Shown in pieces: positions 24,156 to 36,400 of a stretch of 64,000 bases of DNA. Every line of letters starts with the position of its first letter. Within the stretch, counting starts at the first letter, position 1. The stretch is from Pseudisothecium myosuroides (taxonomy: Eukaryota > Streptophyta > Bryopsida > Hypnales > Lembophyllaceae). A model generated the notes under the pieces. It saw only the letters and a list, made by a program, of their open reading frames with translations, had not been told where the DNA came from and ran no database searches. Both the position numbers and the translations under genes were made by a program. The stretch lies in the NCBI GenBank assembly GCA_951799445.1, contig OX637296.1, forward strand, positions 17,236,001 through 17,300,000. Direction: 5' to 3'.

Positions 24156-25725
24156 ACAATAATAATGAAATTTAGTGTTTGCAACACTAATTATGAATTC
24201 AAACACTAAATGGCAACAACGCCTCTAATGTTACCAACACAAAATGGCAACTAAGTTTTCACCAAAAAAACTAGATTAGGAGTGAGATAGTTCACCTTGC
24301 TCTAAATCCAATGTGAATACTAATTGTCAACTAAATGAGAATTATTTAGAATGAGTTACATCATAGGGTAAATAATAGTAAATTTCATTATTATTAGTGT
24401 AGTAATTATCATTTTATAAGAATTGTGAAAACTTGTTGAATTGGATGAAATTTAGGAAATCAATCACCAAAGCTTGCTCAATTGGTTGTGGACCCTATTC
24501 TTTGGCCAAATTACGCCATCTTGCATTCTAATGTAATAAAGATTGTAGAGGGTATGTTGCATTATGACTTTTTTAGTGTAGAATTTGGTGCTCAAAGAAA
24601 CATGTGGATGATTCAAAAGTCTAATCTTGTGATACTAATTTAGTGCAACGCAAAAAATCTACAATCAATAGCACACATTTCACAAAGCCATTCAATTTAC
24701 ATTTGAGACTATTTATTCAAGAATATGATAAATCTTTCCATAGCTATATCATTAATACAAAATCACCCCTTGATTATAACATAACCACGTTTTCTTGGCA
24801 TTTTCTTTTATATCTCAGTGTTAGATTTTATTATAATTTGTTGAAACTTGTTAAAACATGTTATATTTAACAAATTTGAATAATAATATATCAAGAAAGA
24901 AATTAAAAATTTAGCATGATATCTATTAAAATTTGTTATAACCAATTAAATATCATACATTCTAATAAGTGTCAATAGTTTTTAACAAAACCTTACACAA
25001 ATGTATCCAAAAAAACACTTAGAAAACATAGTTATGTAATAATGTAGGAGTGATTTTGTACTAATTAGTGTTATTTTAAAATATGATTTTGACCTTTAAG
25101 AAGAGATTATTCTATCCTAGTCAATATTAAATTTTTTAACATACATGTTAAAAAATTGAATAGCTAACTACATGATAATTAAGTACTATATGAAAGTCAA
25201 TTTTTGTAAGTTCAAAAATTTTAAACCATTTTTATAAGGAGAGTAGGAAATAATGATTTAGTAAGTGTATGATGAATTTTGAAATTTTGAAATTTTGAAA
25301 TTTAAAAATTTGGAGTAATTGATTTGACAAATGCATAAAATTAGAAATATCAATATTCTTCACCATTTGTTTAATTCTCATACAATTTTTTTGGCATGTC
25401 TTTACAAAAATATTTTTTTGACAACCTTCACCACTAAATATAATACAATATACTAATAATGAAATTTAGTGTTATTTATCTTACCATGTAATACACTTTA
25501 ATTCTCATTTAGTTGATAATTAGTGTTTATCTTGAATACTGATTTATTGTTGATGGTAAACCATTTCAATCCTAATTTAGTTTTTTTGGTAGAAATTTAG
25601 TTTGCAATTAGTCTTCATATTGCCATTTAAACTTAGTATTGACAACATTAGTGGCATTGTTGCCTTTTAGTGTTACAGCTTGTAATTAGTGTTGCAAACA
25701 CTATATTTCATTATTAATATTATAT
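24156..25725. mobile_element. non-autonomous element with long (about 260-bp) terminal inverted repeats
   Basis: Sequence from about 24156 to 24410 (starting near AATAATGAAATTTAGTGTTT) is the diverged reverse complement of about 25435 to 25725 (ending near GTTGCAAACACTATATTTCA). The arms align along their length with scattered substitutions. The approximately 1-kb interior is very AT-rich and has no credible ORF. Long TIRs around a non-coding core suggest a Mutator-like or foldback element. I could not define a target-site duplication. It ends about 450 bp upstream of the SUD1-like start codon, so it may form part of that promoter. Confidence 0.7.
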
Positions 25726-26180
25726 TTCATTGATGAGAATCCACAAAGTAGACGAACGAACGAACGAAGCAGCCGTCCTCGTCGAAGTGGACGAACGAGA
25801 GGAACCAACGAACGAAGCATCCTTCGTCGTCGTTGTCGTCGTCTTCCTCATCGGCATCCCAGATGCTACACCCATGGGCTGTCCATGTGTTGGTTTTGCA
25901 CTGATCCCCGACCGGCTTCTCGGTGGCCCAAACCCTAGCGTAGCCATCTCCCGCACTCCTCGTCACGCTCGGCTCCGCGACACCCCAGACCTAGAATCCT
26001 CACTTCCATCTCCTCTTCTCTAACGCCGCAGCACGCTTCCGAGGGCGGATTGTACGGGATGATGGCGTGATCATTCCGGGAGGACCTTGAAGAAGTGCAA
26101 CCTTGAGGCCCTTCCCTTCCCTTCGTTTTACACCTCTTCGTCGGTACGGTATTCCTGATTTCGTTCCGGAGGTCACGATT

Positions 26181-29100
26181 ATGGAGGAGATTGGTGCGGT
26201 GGAGCCGCCGCGGACGGATGCGCAAGGTTTAGTGGAGGAGGAAGGCGAGAGGACGGGTGAAGAGGAGGAAGCGGGCAACGATCGGAATCATCTACATCCA
26301 CGACAGGAACAGGAACAGCAGAAACAACAACAACAAGAACAGCAGCAGAAACAACAGCAACAGGAACTGGAACAGCGACAGCAGCAACAACAACAACTGC
26401 CGGATGGAGATCCGGATGACGAAGAAGATGTTTGTCGAATCTGTCGGACGCCGGGAGAGGCGGATTCGTCGTTGTATCATCCCTGTGCTTGTAGTGGCAG
26501 TATCAAGTATGTCCACCAGGAATGCCTTCTGCAATGGCTCAACCATAGCAATGCTCGACAGTGCGAGGTACGGACGGCTGTTTGGGGTTTGGAGTTGCTG
26601 GTGGGAAGAAGAAATGGTCTGTTTCTTGGTTGCAGGGGGGAAATTCTGAGGCTAGGTTTGGAGTCTTGTAGATCCGGATTCTGAATGGGGAACATTTGCT
26701 GCTGCTGTATGAATGTGAGAGAGGATGGCGATATATGTTGTTGTTTTGGCTTCAGTTTGTTGCTGATCGATAGATTCAGAGTGTGTTATCAAGTAGGTGA
26801 AGAGGAGATTGGAATCTTGAATAGTTTGTACGGGAGCTGAAATTTGCCGGGAGTTCAGTTTTCTGATATTTTTATTTTGGTTGGAGTTTTAGTTGTTCTG
26901 GTATTAGGGCTTGGTAGGACGACAATTTTCGTGATTGAATTTATTTTAGGTTTAGATAATGACGCTTTGTTTGGTTGACGATGCAGGTGTGCAAGCACAT
27001 GTTCTCATTTTCGCCTGTATACGCTGAGAACGCACCTGCCAGGCTTCCCGTGCAGGAGCTTTTCTTAGGCATGACGTTGAAGGCTCTGAAAGGGACACGT
27101 TTCTTTGTACGCCTGCTATTTGTAATCTGTGTGTGGCTTCTGCTGATCCCCTTCGTGACACTTTGGATTTGGAGGTTTACGTTCGTCCGGAGTTTGATTG
27201 AAGCCAAGAGTCTCTTTTTCAGCCGGTGGACTTTTGGTCTGCTACTCACGGACTGCTTGCACGGATTTCTGCTGTCAGCTGGAATTGTTTTTATCTTTCT
27301 CGGTGTTACGTCGTTACGGGAGTATTTTCGACATCTGCGTGAAATAGCTGGAGGACAGGATGGCGACAGAGATGACGAAGGGATGGACAGGGTTTTGGGG
27401 GTGCGAGCTAGGCGCATAGGTCAGGTTGTTGCTGGAGTTAGGGGTTTGGGTGGTGACGGGGGCCAGGCAGTGGGAGGCCCGCATTTCAATCATGATGTAG
27501 CTGTTGTGCCTGTTCCTGCTCAGGGTCTTGCAGCTGGAGCTGGTCAGTTACTGCGCCGAAACGCTGAGAATGTAGCTCTTCGCTTGGAAATGCAAGCCGC
27601 ACGACTTGAGGCTCATGTTGAACAAATGTTTGATGCAGTTGAGGATGCTGACGGTGCTGAAGATGTACCGTTTGATGAACTTGTGGGGATGCAAGGACCT
27701 GTTTTCCACTTACTCGAGAATGCAGTTACAGTAAGTTTCACTCTTTATGTGGCAATCAAACTTAAGGAAGACGGAATTTGCAGAAGAAGTTTGACACTTA
27801 CGCTCCTGTGTTTTAATTTTTTAGTGTTTATTTGTTTAACTTTGGGTTAGGTTATGTAGGTGTCTTTGCCTCGTGATCATTTCTGAGAGTTTATATTTCT
27901 GACTCAATTAGGAATTTACGACTCTGTTTTTTTGTATGCAGGTGCTGCTGAGCAATGCAATCTTTCTTGGAATTGTTGCTCTTATACCGTTTACTCTAGG
28001 TCGGATTATTATATCTCTTTTCTCGAAGATAATAGTAGCCACAGGAAGCGTCAGAACCTTAACGCGTAGGTCGGAGGCATCTATGGGCGTCTTTGGTGTG
28101 AATGGCAGCTCCACTGTCCGAGGTTTGGACGTGAGTCCTGATTCTCTGTTGATGGGAGAACAGAAAGAAAGTAATACTAGCTTTTTTTCTATGTTGACTG
28201 GAGTCATTTCAGATGACAATGCGACAGTTACAATTGACGCAGTCACAGAAGATTTGGTTTCAGCGTTCAAGTTTTCAGATGCATCAACAGTGGCTGTAGG
28301 TTATATGGCAATCTTTTCAGCTATATTGTTCTACCTAGGACTTATAGCTCTCATAAGATACAGTCGAGGGGAACCTATGACCGTTGGAAGAATTCGTGGA
28401 GTTGCCTCTATGGCTGAGGCTGCGCCATCTGTAGCTCGACAGATCATAGCCGGAGTGAGCTACATGGCCACAGGGACAAAGGTCGCATTTTTGCTCTTTA
28501 TCGAGCTTGGAGTGTTTCCGCTACTGTGTGGATGGTGGTTGGATATTTGCACTTTGGGAATTCGTGACGTAACACTTGCCCAAGCGGTGTCATTTTTCAT
28601 GTCATCTCCTTCAATGAGCTCCTTTCTTCATTGGCTAGTTGGGATCGTCTATATGCTGCAGATCAGCATATTTGTGAGCCTGTTGCGAGAGGTATCATTT
28701 GTCTTCCTTCATAATTCACCTCATCATATACTTTTTTCAATTTTGCAAGTATCTTTGTAACCTTATTAGTGGTGCTGATATGAAAGATATTGATAATTCT
28801 TGGATTCGTCTGCTGCGCCGGACTCATTTATCGTTCATTTATATCATTTGCTGCAACTAGAAAAGTTAAATGTTATGGTTCTAACGAATGAGATGCATGC
28901 ATTCCCACTACTTTACCCCTCCTCATCAGCTGGTCGTGTTTTGCATTTCAGGTACTTAAACCAGGGGTTTTGTATTTCCTACGGGATCCGGCTGATCCAA
29001 ACTACAATCCATTTCGAGACCTTATCGATGATCCTCTACACAAGCATGCACGTCGGGTTCTCCTTTCTGTGGTGGTCTATGGCAGCCTTATTGTTATGCT

Positions 29101-32073
29101 GGTGTTCTTGCCTGTTCGACTGGCAATTTCAATAGCCCCTCATATGTTTCCTCTGGATATAAGGTGAGACTCAACTTCTGCAGCCGATTGAGCAACTTAT
29201 TCCTGTGCAGCAGTTCTGAGTATGGTCCTTGATGTGTTTCAGTAGTATTCGTTTGACAGATTCACCTGGCTTCAAGTTTGTTCGATTCAGCTTGATGCTT
29301 CTGCAGTTCAGTGGGAGTGGCTACACTTTTGAGCCTTCAAAATTGATAGGGGCTCTGAAAATAATGAGCTACTCTGGTCTTGCAGGGTGTCTGATCCATT
29401 CACTGAGATCCCAGCAGATATGCTGCTATTTCATATCTGTATTCCCTTCGCTGTGGAGCACTTCAGGCCTCGTGCAACAATCAAAAATGTCCTCTCCCAC
29501 TGGTTTTCAATTGTGGGCCGGGTGCTGGGCTTATCTGACTTTCTTCTTCCTGGAGCTGAGGAGGCGAATGGAGTTGTTGCCAATAATAATGAAGAGAGAA
29601 GACAAGACAGAGTCAACAATATTTTTGATGAGAATCAAGGTGATGCTGGACATGGTGATGCCGCAGGAAATCGTCACCAGATTGAAACTCCGTCTGGCAC
29701 TGCCGAGGGCAATGACGTATCAGACTCCGAAGACGAACATGAAACTGAAGAGTATGTACCCACCTTCACTAACTCTGCATCGTAAATTTGATTTCTGCTT
29801 ACTGCGCTGCTTTTTGACCAAGTCTGTTTTTTGGCCCATTTATTTTAGGGTGTGCGGGGTATTTCATTGTATCTTCTGGTCCTTGTTAGCCATATTTCAT
29901 GCTTAGCATTTGTGGTTGTCTGACATACTACTCAGGATTGATGTTGTCAGTCAAGGCAATTCGTTCAAGAGACGTTTTGATACAACCATGCATTTGAGTT
30001 TATAGATTTTATTTCTTTAGTTTAACCTATCAACCATTGTACTGCATTGGTCCTCAGGTATCAGTTTGCGTCACGAATTGTGCTTCTTTTACTGGGGGCG
30101 TGGTTAACTCTGCTTGCGTTTAACTCGACCATGGTGCTCCTTCCCATCTCCATTGGGCGATTCATATTCACTTCCTTCTCGCGTCTTCCTATTACCCGTG
30201 GTGCAAAGTGCAACGGTGAGAATTTTGCGTTCGTTGTGCCATAACCATGAATTCCTGTAGTCACTTTAGTGCGTATTTGTTACTAATCTTCCAATTTTGA
30301 AACGTATGGATCTCTGTAAAGCATTTACACATTGCTTCTGGTGATTGAAAGACTGTTTTATTTCATTTTGAGTCTGTTCGTGAATTTGCGGTTCTGAGCT
30401 TTGACATGCTTGCTTCTATTTTTGCAGATCTTTATGCATTCAACATTGGGTGCTATGTGCTTTGGGCTACTGCTGCAGCAATACAATATGTGGTAGACTA
30501 CCTGCGAACCCACGACATACGGGTCTTTTTGCGACAGGTTGTTAAGTGGTCATCCATCGTAGCCAAGAGCTTTGTGCTTCTATCACTCTGGGTATGAGCA
30601 GCTCCTTCTGTCTTCAATTTTCGGCATTATTTTTTATTGTATGTACTGGTAGTACATATTGATACGCAGGTGCATATAAACCATACGCAGGTGCTGTTAG
30701 TACGCATTTTGATTTTTATGAAAAATTCCATGAGGCTTTTTTTTTATGATTTAATTTGATATCACGTGAGTATTATTTGGTAGATTCTATATCTAATTCT
30801 GGGTGGATATTTGGCTGTGCAGATTGTGATTATTCCAGTACTTATCGGCCTTCTTTTTGAGCTACTGATTGTTGTTCCCTTGCGAGTACCTATTGACGAG
30901 AGCCCGGTGTTTCTCCTTTATCAAGATTGGGCCTTGGGACTTGTGTTCTTGAAGATCTGGACAAGGCTGGTAAGTTGCCTAAACGGTGAAGTTGTTTCTC
31001 ACTTTCCCTTTGGAGGATTTCAGTTGGTGCATTATTGGCACAGCTTGATGGATTCTTGCATGTTGTTTGCACGATTATTTGGCAGGCTTCTTTGCATGGT
31101 TAACGCATTGTCATATTTCCTGGAAAGCAGAACTTGTTCATTTTTAAACCAATGCTCTTATCTTAACAGGTGATGCTTGGACAGATCGTGCCTCTGGTTG
31201 ACGATAGCTGGCGACTGAAGTTTGAGCAAGTTCGGAATGACGGGTTTTCCCAACTAAAGGGTTGGTGGGTGTTTACAAATATTATTGCGCCAGTACTCAT
31301 CCACCTCTTGACAGCTCTCTGTGTGCCATACGTCTTTGCACGAGGGTTGTTTCCTCTTCTCGGTTATTCATTGATGGTAAACTCGGCAGTATATCGGTAT
31401 GCCTGGCTTGGATGTCTCTTCTTTGGAATTTTCTGGTATGGTGGACATCGGCTTCATCAATGGCTGCTGGATCTTCACGATTCTATTCGTGACGATCGTT
31501 ATCTTGTGGGAAGGCGGCTGCATAATTATGGAGATCAGAAAAAAGCTCCTCCTAGCCCAGAGTTGTTGAGGCTACCGTCATCAGGTATACGACCTTATCT
31601 CTAGTACTTCTGCAAATTTGTGAATTCATATGTGGATTCATGCCTAGAGAATGTTCGGAAGGTGTGTTTCTCATTTTAACCAGCACCTGTTATCTGGATC
31701 ATAACTGAGTGATGAAAACTTATTTGTCAAAATTAGCTTTAATTGCTGTCAAGGATAATTGGCTAAGTGACAATCGATGAATGGATTAAGTTCAAGGTTA
31801 TATTGTATCTAATGATGTGTGCTTTCTTCAGGGTTGGAAGAATCTGAGGATGGTGCAGATGTGCAAGTAGGTGAATCAGCCCAAGCACAGTTGAATTCAG
31901 GAGAGCAGAGGAGTGGAGACGAAGTTGTAGCAGCAACAGTCGATGCTAGCAGCATTGGGACAAATTCAGAAAGAATGACGGACTCTGCAACGACGGGGGC
32001 TCAGAGGATGGGGGCGACAGCTAGCACACTGAAATTTCGGGGTGCTGTCAGCCATGAAGGCATCAGTAGCTAA
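26181..32073 (+). CDS. SUD1: SUD1/CER9-type (DOA10-like) RING-CH E3 ubiquitin ligase (10 exons, about 1,194 aa)
   Basis: An ER-membrane E3 ligase of the DOA10/MARCH6 family. The Arabidopsis member (SUD1/CER9, about 1,108 aa) acts in ER-associated degradation and affects HMG-CoA reductase activity and cuticle lipids. Exons: 26181-26567, 26987-27730, 27942-28691, 28952-29163, 29386-29751, 30058-30215, 30428-30591, 30823-30969, 31170-31584, 31832-32073; total 3,585 nt, in frame throughout. The RING-CH finger is complete: C85, C88, C102, C104, H112, C115, C128 and C131, with intron 1 between the last two cysteines. Many hydrophobic segments follow, with the diagnostic FSFSPVYAENAPARLP block and LTDCLHGFLLSA. 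Residues about 42-72 are Gln-rich (CAA/CAG runs). An in-frame ATG at 26103 would add 26 residues; 26181 is chosen because the product then starts MEEIG directly before the acidic leader. Confidence 0.95.
26305..26400 (+). repeat. CAA/CAG-type codon repeat in SUD1 exon 1
   Basis: Imperfect runs of CAA, CAG and CAGCAA codons encode about 30 mostly Gln residues with interspersed Glu and Lys. It is an interrupted trinucleotide repeat, likely length-variable between individuals, just upstream of the RING-CH finger. Confidence 0.85.
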
Positions 32074-32669
32074 GGCATTCCTCAGCCAATCAATGTGGTC
32101 AATGATTTGCATCATGTTGATTCCGAGTTTAGAGTTTTGTATAAAAGTAGGTACAGAGGTTTGTTGAGCAGTGTATGCGCCTTAGGGTGGCTGTGCAATT
32201 CGTTGGTCTGAGTCCCCTTTGGCAACTGGGATTTGTCGAAGACCAGTTGTTACAACTATTTGAGTCTCCCCACAGTCTGCAGCTCCATCTGCGGTCTAGT
32301 GCTGGATCCTTTCATGACATAGAGATTTCCAACAGAATGGGAGGTCTCGTGGAAACTCTGTAGGTATTTTAGCTTTTTTGTTAAATTCAACCTCATTTTT
32401 TTGTACTATCAAGCACTCTCTTCACAATTCTGTTGTGACATAAAGATGTCTATATTTTACCAGAATGGTCCGAGGTTGTGTTCTTTTGTCTCTGTTTGAG
32501 ACAGCCATTTTCTAGACTGATTTGGTCAGGCACCCGTAAGCTGAAGTGGGACACTACTTTGACTATCCTAATTGTTTGCGCTTGCACAAGGGTTGCTATA
32601 TGCACCGAGCGTTGGAAGTGAGTTTGCCAGATGCAAATGGTTCTGATGTTGCTTCCCTCACAATATTTG

Positions 32670-32741
32670 ATATTTTTGTACTTTGTGTCCCTGCTTTCAC
32701 ACTGTCCCTTTTTTTTGTACTTTGTGTCCCTGCTTTCACAG
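32670..32741. repeat. 36-bp tandem duplication
   Basis: The block TTGTACTTTGTGTCCCTGCT plus 'ttcaca' occurs twice in direct orientation with near identity. It lies in the probable 3' flank of the SUD1-like gene. Confidence 0.85.
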
Positions 32742-32899
32742 TGCGTAAGTATGTGGCATACGGTACTGTATCACCCCCATGGATGAAACCTATCACCAGG
32801 ATATTTTGTCAAAAATCATTCTTGCATTCTTGCATTCTACAGTAATCTTGAAACTCATCCATCAGACATCAGACACTCTTGGGCCTCAGCGTCTTTACA

Positions 32900-33104
32900 G
32901 TCTTTACAGGGTTAAGTGTCACTACAAATCTTGTGCCGTTGGAACAAAAGTCAAATGAACACATGAAGCACCAAGTGAACTCATAAATTGCTGTCCTAAC
33001 AGTCCTTTTACAGAGTTGTGTCACTACAAATCTTAGGCCGTTGGAGACTGATGACAAATGTGAAATGAACAAACGAAGCACCAAGTGAACTCATAAATTG
33101 CTGC
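32900..33104. repeat. about 101-110-bp tandem duplication
   Basis: The pair shares GTGTCACTACAAATCTT (32917 and 33018), then GCCGTTGGA, GAAGCACCAAGTGAACTC and ATAAATTGCTG (about 32981 and 33091). The second copy has about 9 extra bases. Non-coding, in the convergent 3' flanks. Confidence 0.85.
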
Positions 33105-33455
33105 GGTAGTCAAAAAGATCTGAAACACAATCATATTGGCTTGTCCCCTGGAAATCATGGTGGGCAAGAGCCGGGGCAACACACCCAGTTCGCATTGAAA
33201 ATGGAAATGAGAAACAACAGTGCTTCAATGTTCTCCGAAATACTATACTACCAGTGCTAAATTGAAAAATCCATTCATCAAAAATATTGAAAAAATCTTG
33301 CCAAGAGAGCTGAATTTGAACTCTCATCCACATCATCATTTAGAAGTGTCCTAACAGTGAGCGCTCACCTCAAATTTCAAGAAATAACAGACTCTTCACA
33401 AAATCATCCCTAGATTCAAAGATTAACAGTAAGTTTCTTGCAAACCAAGTCCAAC

Positions 33456-36400
33456 TCAGTGTTTGGCAGACGGTTTCAACTCCTTCAAACATTTCTGCAC
33501 AGCTGCGAGCACCGCAGGTTGCAGCTTCTTGTTCGTTGCAACGATTCCATGGTCCAAATCAAGCCATCTGCCTCTAGAAAAGTCTAGCGGCTTTCCTGCT
33601 GCATCGAACACTTCGCCTCCAGCCTCTGCGATTGTGCCAACAAACCACATCAGAAGAAAGCTGATACCATAATACGAACAAATATTTGAATGTGCCATGA
33701 AGTCCTTCACAAGCGACCACAAGGCGAATCCCAAGTCCCAAGTCCCACATTTGTCCTCAAAATCTAATTGGATGAGAGCACTGAAAGTGGAACTAGGGAC
33801 TTTATACCTAGTTCCAAGTCCCAAGTTCCAAGTTCCTGAACAATGCCTACATGAGAGCACTTTCGGAAGTTTGAAAGCCAAGGGAAGTGCGACTTGGAGG
33901 CTGAATTGGGTTTCCATTCTTGCTAGACCCAACTGTAGCTCCAATTCCCATGTCATTTGCTGTACCAAGGAAAGTGGGACTTGGAAGAGAAGTGGAACTT
34001 GGGACTTATGTATAATGAGGCCCCAACTTACCTGTTATGACGATGGCTCCCGCAGCATGATCCCAAATTTTCTCACGGTATCCAGCATGAGGAAATCGAA
34101 GATATATGACAGCGTCTCCTCTGGCCATAGCTCCGTACTTCGCCTGGCTGTCTATCCGAACCGGAGGTGCTTTGACACCCAACACCTGAATCAACGCATA
34201 AGTAATGAATACTATGTAAGGCACAAGCATGAGCATGAATCAATTACACGAACAGTGGTAAGAGAATTGACAATCCAGTTGTAAGGAGCGTACCCCCGCA
34301 ATGTTAGCGGTTAGATCTTGCATAGAGTGTGCAGATTCGTAAGATTCACAGAATGTTGCTAATGTCGTATCCTCGACATTGCTCACGTGCACCTGCACGA
34401 CAACATGTCAAGAAACAATGCATAAACACTACTAGTAGAAAAAACACTTCTAGAAAACCTAGTCACATTAAACCTCGCCATTTGCAATGCCATTTAAAAC
34501 AGTATCTAAAGAAAGTTCTGTTAATTGTAAAGCGGCTAGACTAGATTTTGTAGAAAAACTTTGAAGGGTGGGTTTTCTAATACTAAGAAATTAATACCTT
34601 GAGATACATACAATATGCAGAAAAAATGAAATATGACAACTGGAAGACTAACGATACCTAACGCACCGATTTAGGCTCGACCCTCTCGTCTAATGATTCC
34701 ACAGTTGTGCCAGCACCTAGGCTTGCGGAGAATAAGCAACCCACTGGTTCGCTTGAATTTGCAGGAACGCCATTGGCAATGGATTCCATCGGCAGATTAG
34801 GGCAGCCCAGAACTCCAGCCACAACCTTCCCATTATCTAGCAGCCCAAGAGCAATTGCATACTGATCTCCTCTTACAAATCTAAAAAGTGGACCATGCGT
34901 ACAGATTAGAATTCAAATAATACTGATGAAGAAAAAAAGATACAAAAGTATTTCCTTAGTCATCAGTAGAGAACTCAACCGCAGAGATGTTCTGGAAAAT
35001 CTAGCCTAGTTACCACTAATAGCGCTGACGTTAGAGAAAGTCTGAATCCTGGAAGGCCGCTGAGGCCAAAAAGTGGCCGATGGATGACTTCAGATTACTG
35101 TAGAAATGAAGAATGCACCTATTGGTCCAAAAATTGGATCATTTTTGGCAAATACCTAGGTGATAGGTCTCATCCTTTTAGGGTTAAATGTTACGGAGTA
35201 TTACAATTAGCAGGGTTCAACGCAGCTGGATTTTATAGGAGTGCGGTTTTTTAATTTTGAGAGTCCGCGAACAGGTTTTCAAAGAAAGAGGAGAAAAAAT
35301 CATCATGAATTACCCTCGAGTACCATCGATCGGGTCCAAAACCCAATGGCGGCCATTGCTGCCTCCTTCGGAATTTCCCCGGTCAATGGCTTCCAACACC
35401 TCTTCTTTGCTTAAACGAGGCACGTCCAGGCTCGCATCAGAGGCAATCGTCTCATTCACTAACTGCGTAATCCGATCCAGCATTGGTGCCCCTGCCTCCG
35501 TCCGCAGCTCCTCTGAATCCTATAACCGGCGGGTTTAAATTGTTAATTCAAAATTTTAGGAAAATCACAAGAGTGCAGGAAACTCCAATGGGGAGCCCAA
35601 AGAAAAAAATTAACTACATTACCATCATTTGAAAGTTTCGTGAGTACCTCTTCAGCAACCATCGAGAATGAACCAGGAGGAAGATCCCGTTCCAATGACC
35701 AGCTTACAAGCGCTTGTGAACCTGAAATACACAATCTCAGCAAGCATAATGGTCATTCCACGTTGTCACACACGCATGCAACACAATAATCAGATTTAGA
35801 GCGCGACACCCTATACAACTGAAGCACATTGAGGATGTCAAAGTAAGCACCATAATCAGCAACCGTGACTGGCGACTTGTCGGATTTAGTTTGAGTCTCT
35901 TGTGCAAGCAAACCCCTCTGCACAGTCTGCACCCAATCACACAGCACCACAAATTTCAATCCAAAGGGATTCAATCAGAGCAGGCTCTTTCGACAACATA
36001 CATCTCCAATCGAATACGATGATCACAAGTGAATGAATAAGGAGAAATCCACATTAACAAAAAAACTTGAAATTTTTGAAATAGTCGACATCAAAACAAA
36101 GTCGAGGAATCGTAATCACGAGTCACCCGGGCCAATTCCGTATAAATGCTCACAAAAACTTAGAAAATTCGCAGAATTAGGGTTTCACACCCAGAACACG
36201 ATCAGGCACCCACTCCCAAAAGGCCAGAACATCCAATCAAATGCCAATGAGGATTGCAAAACTGAAGAGGGAAGCATCTGACAAAGACGCGACGCAAGGC
36301 GCCAGAGCCAATTCCATCACACTCAGAAATAAATGTACAAAAATTCACGAAAATTTCAAAAATACTCATGATTAGGGTTTCAGATCCAAAACACGATCCG

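Larger units (their letters stand above)
32074..33455. other. intergenic stretch between convergent SUD1 and SAL1 genes
   Basis: It contains the two 3' UTRs. Two local tandem duplications are visible: a unit of about 36 bp (TTTTTTGTACTTTGTGTCCC ...) doubled at about 32670-32741, and a unit of about 105 bp (GTGTCACTACAAATCTT ... CTCATAAATTGCTG) doubled at about 32900-33104. No additional gene is seen. Confidence 0.6.

Noticed and set aside
26000..26700. Open frames opposite and beside SUD1 exon 1 (Asn/Arg-rich, Leu-rich)
   Set aside because: They result from the CAA/CAG repeat read in other frames; the RING-CH frame is the real one.
33697..34284. 195-codon plus-strand frame opposite SAL1 exons 7-8
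   Set aside because: It overlaps conserved SAL1 exons antisense and consists largely of the intron 7 repeat; no homology.
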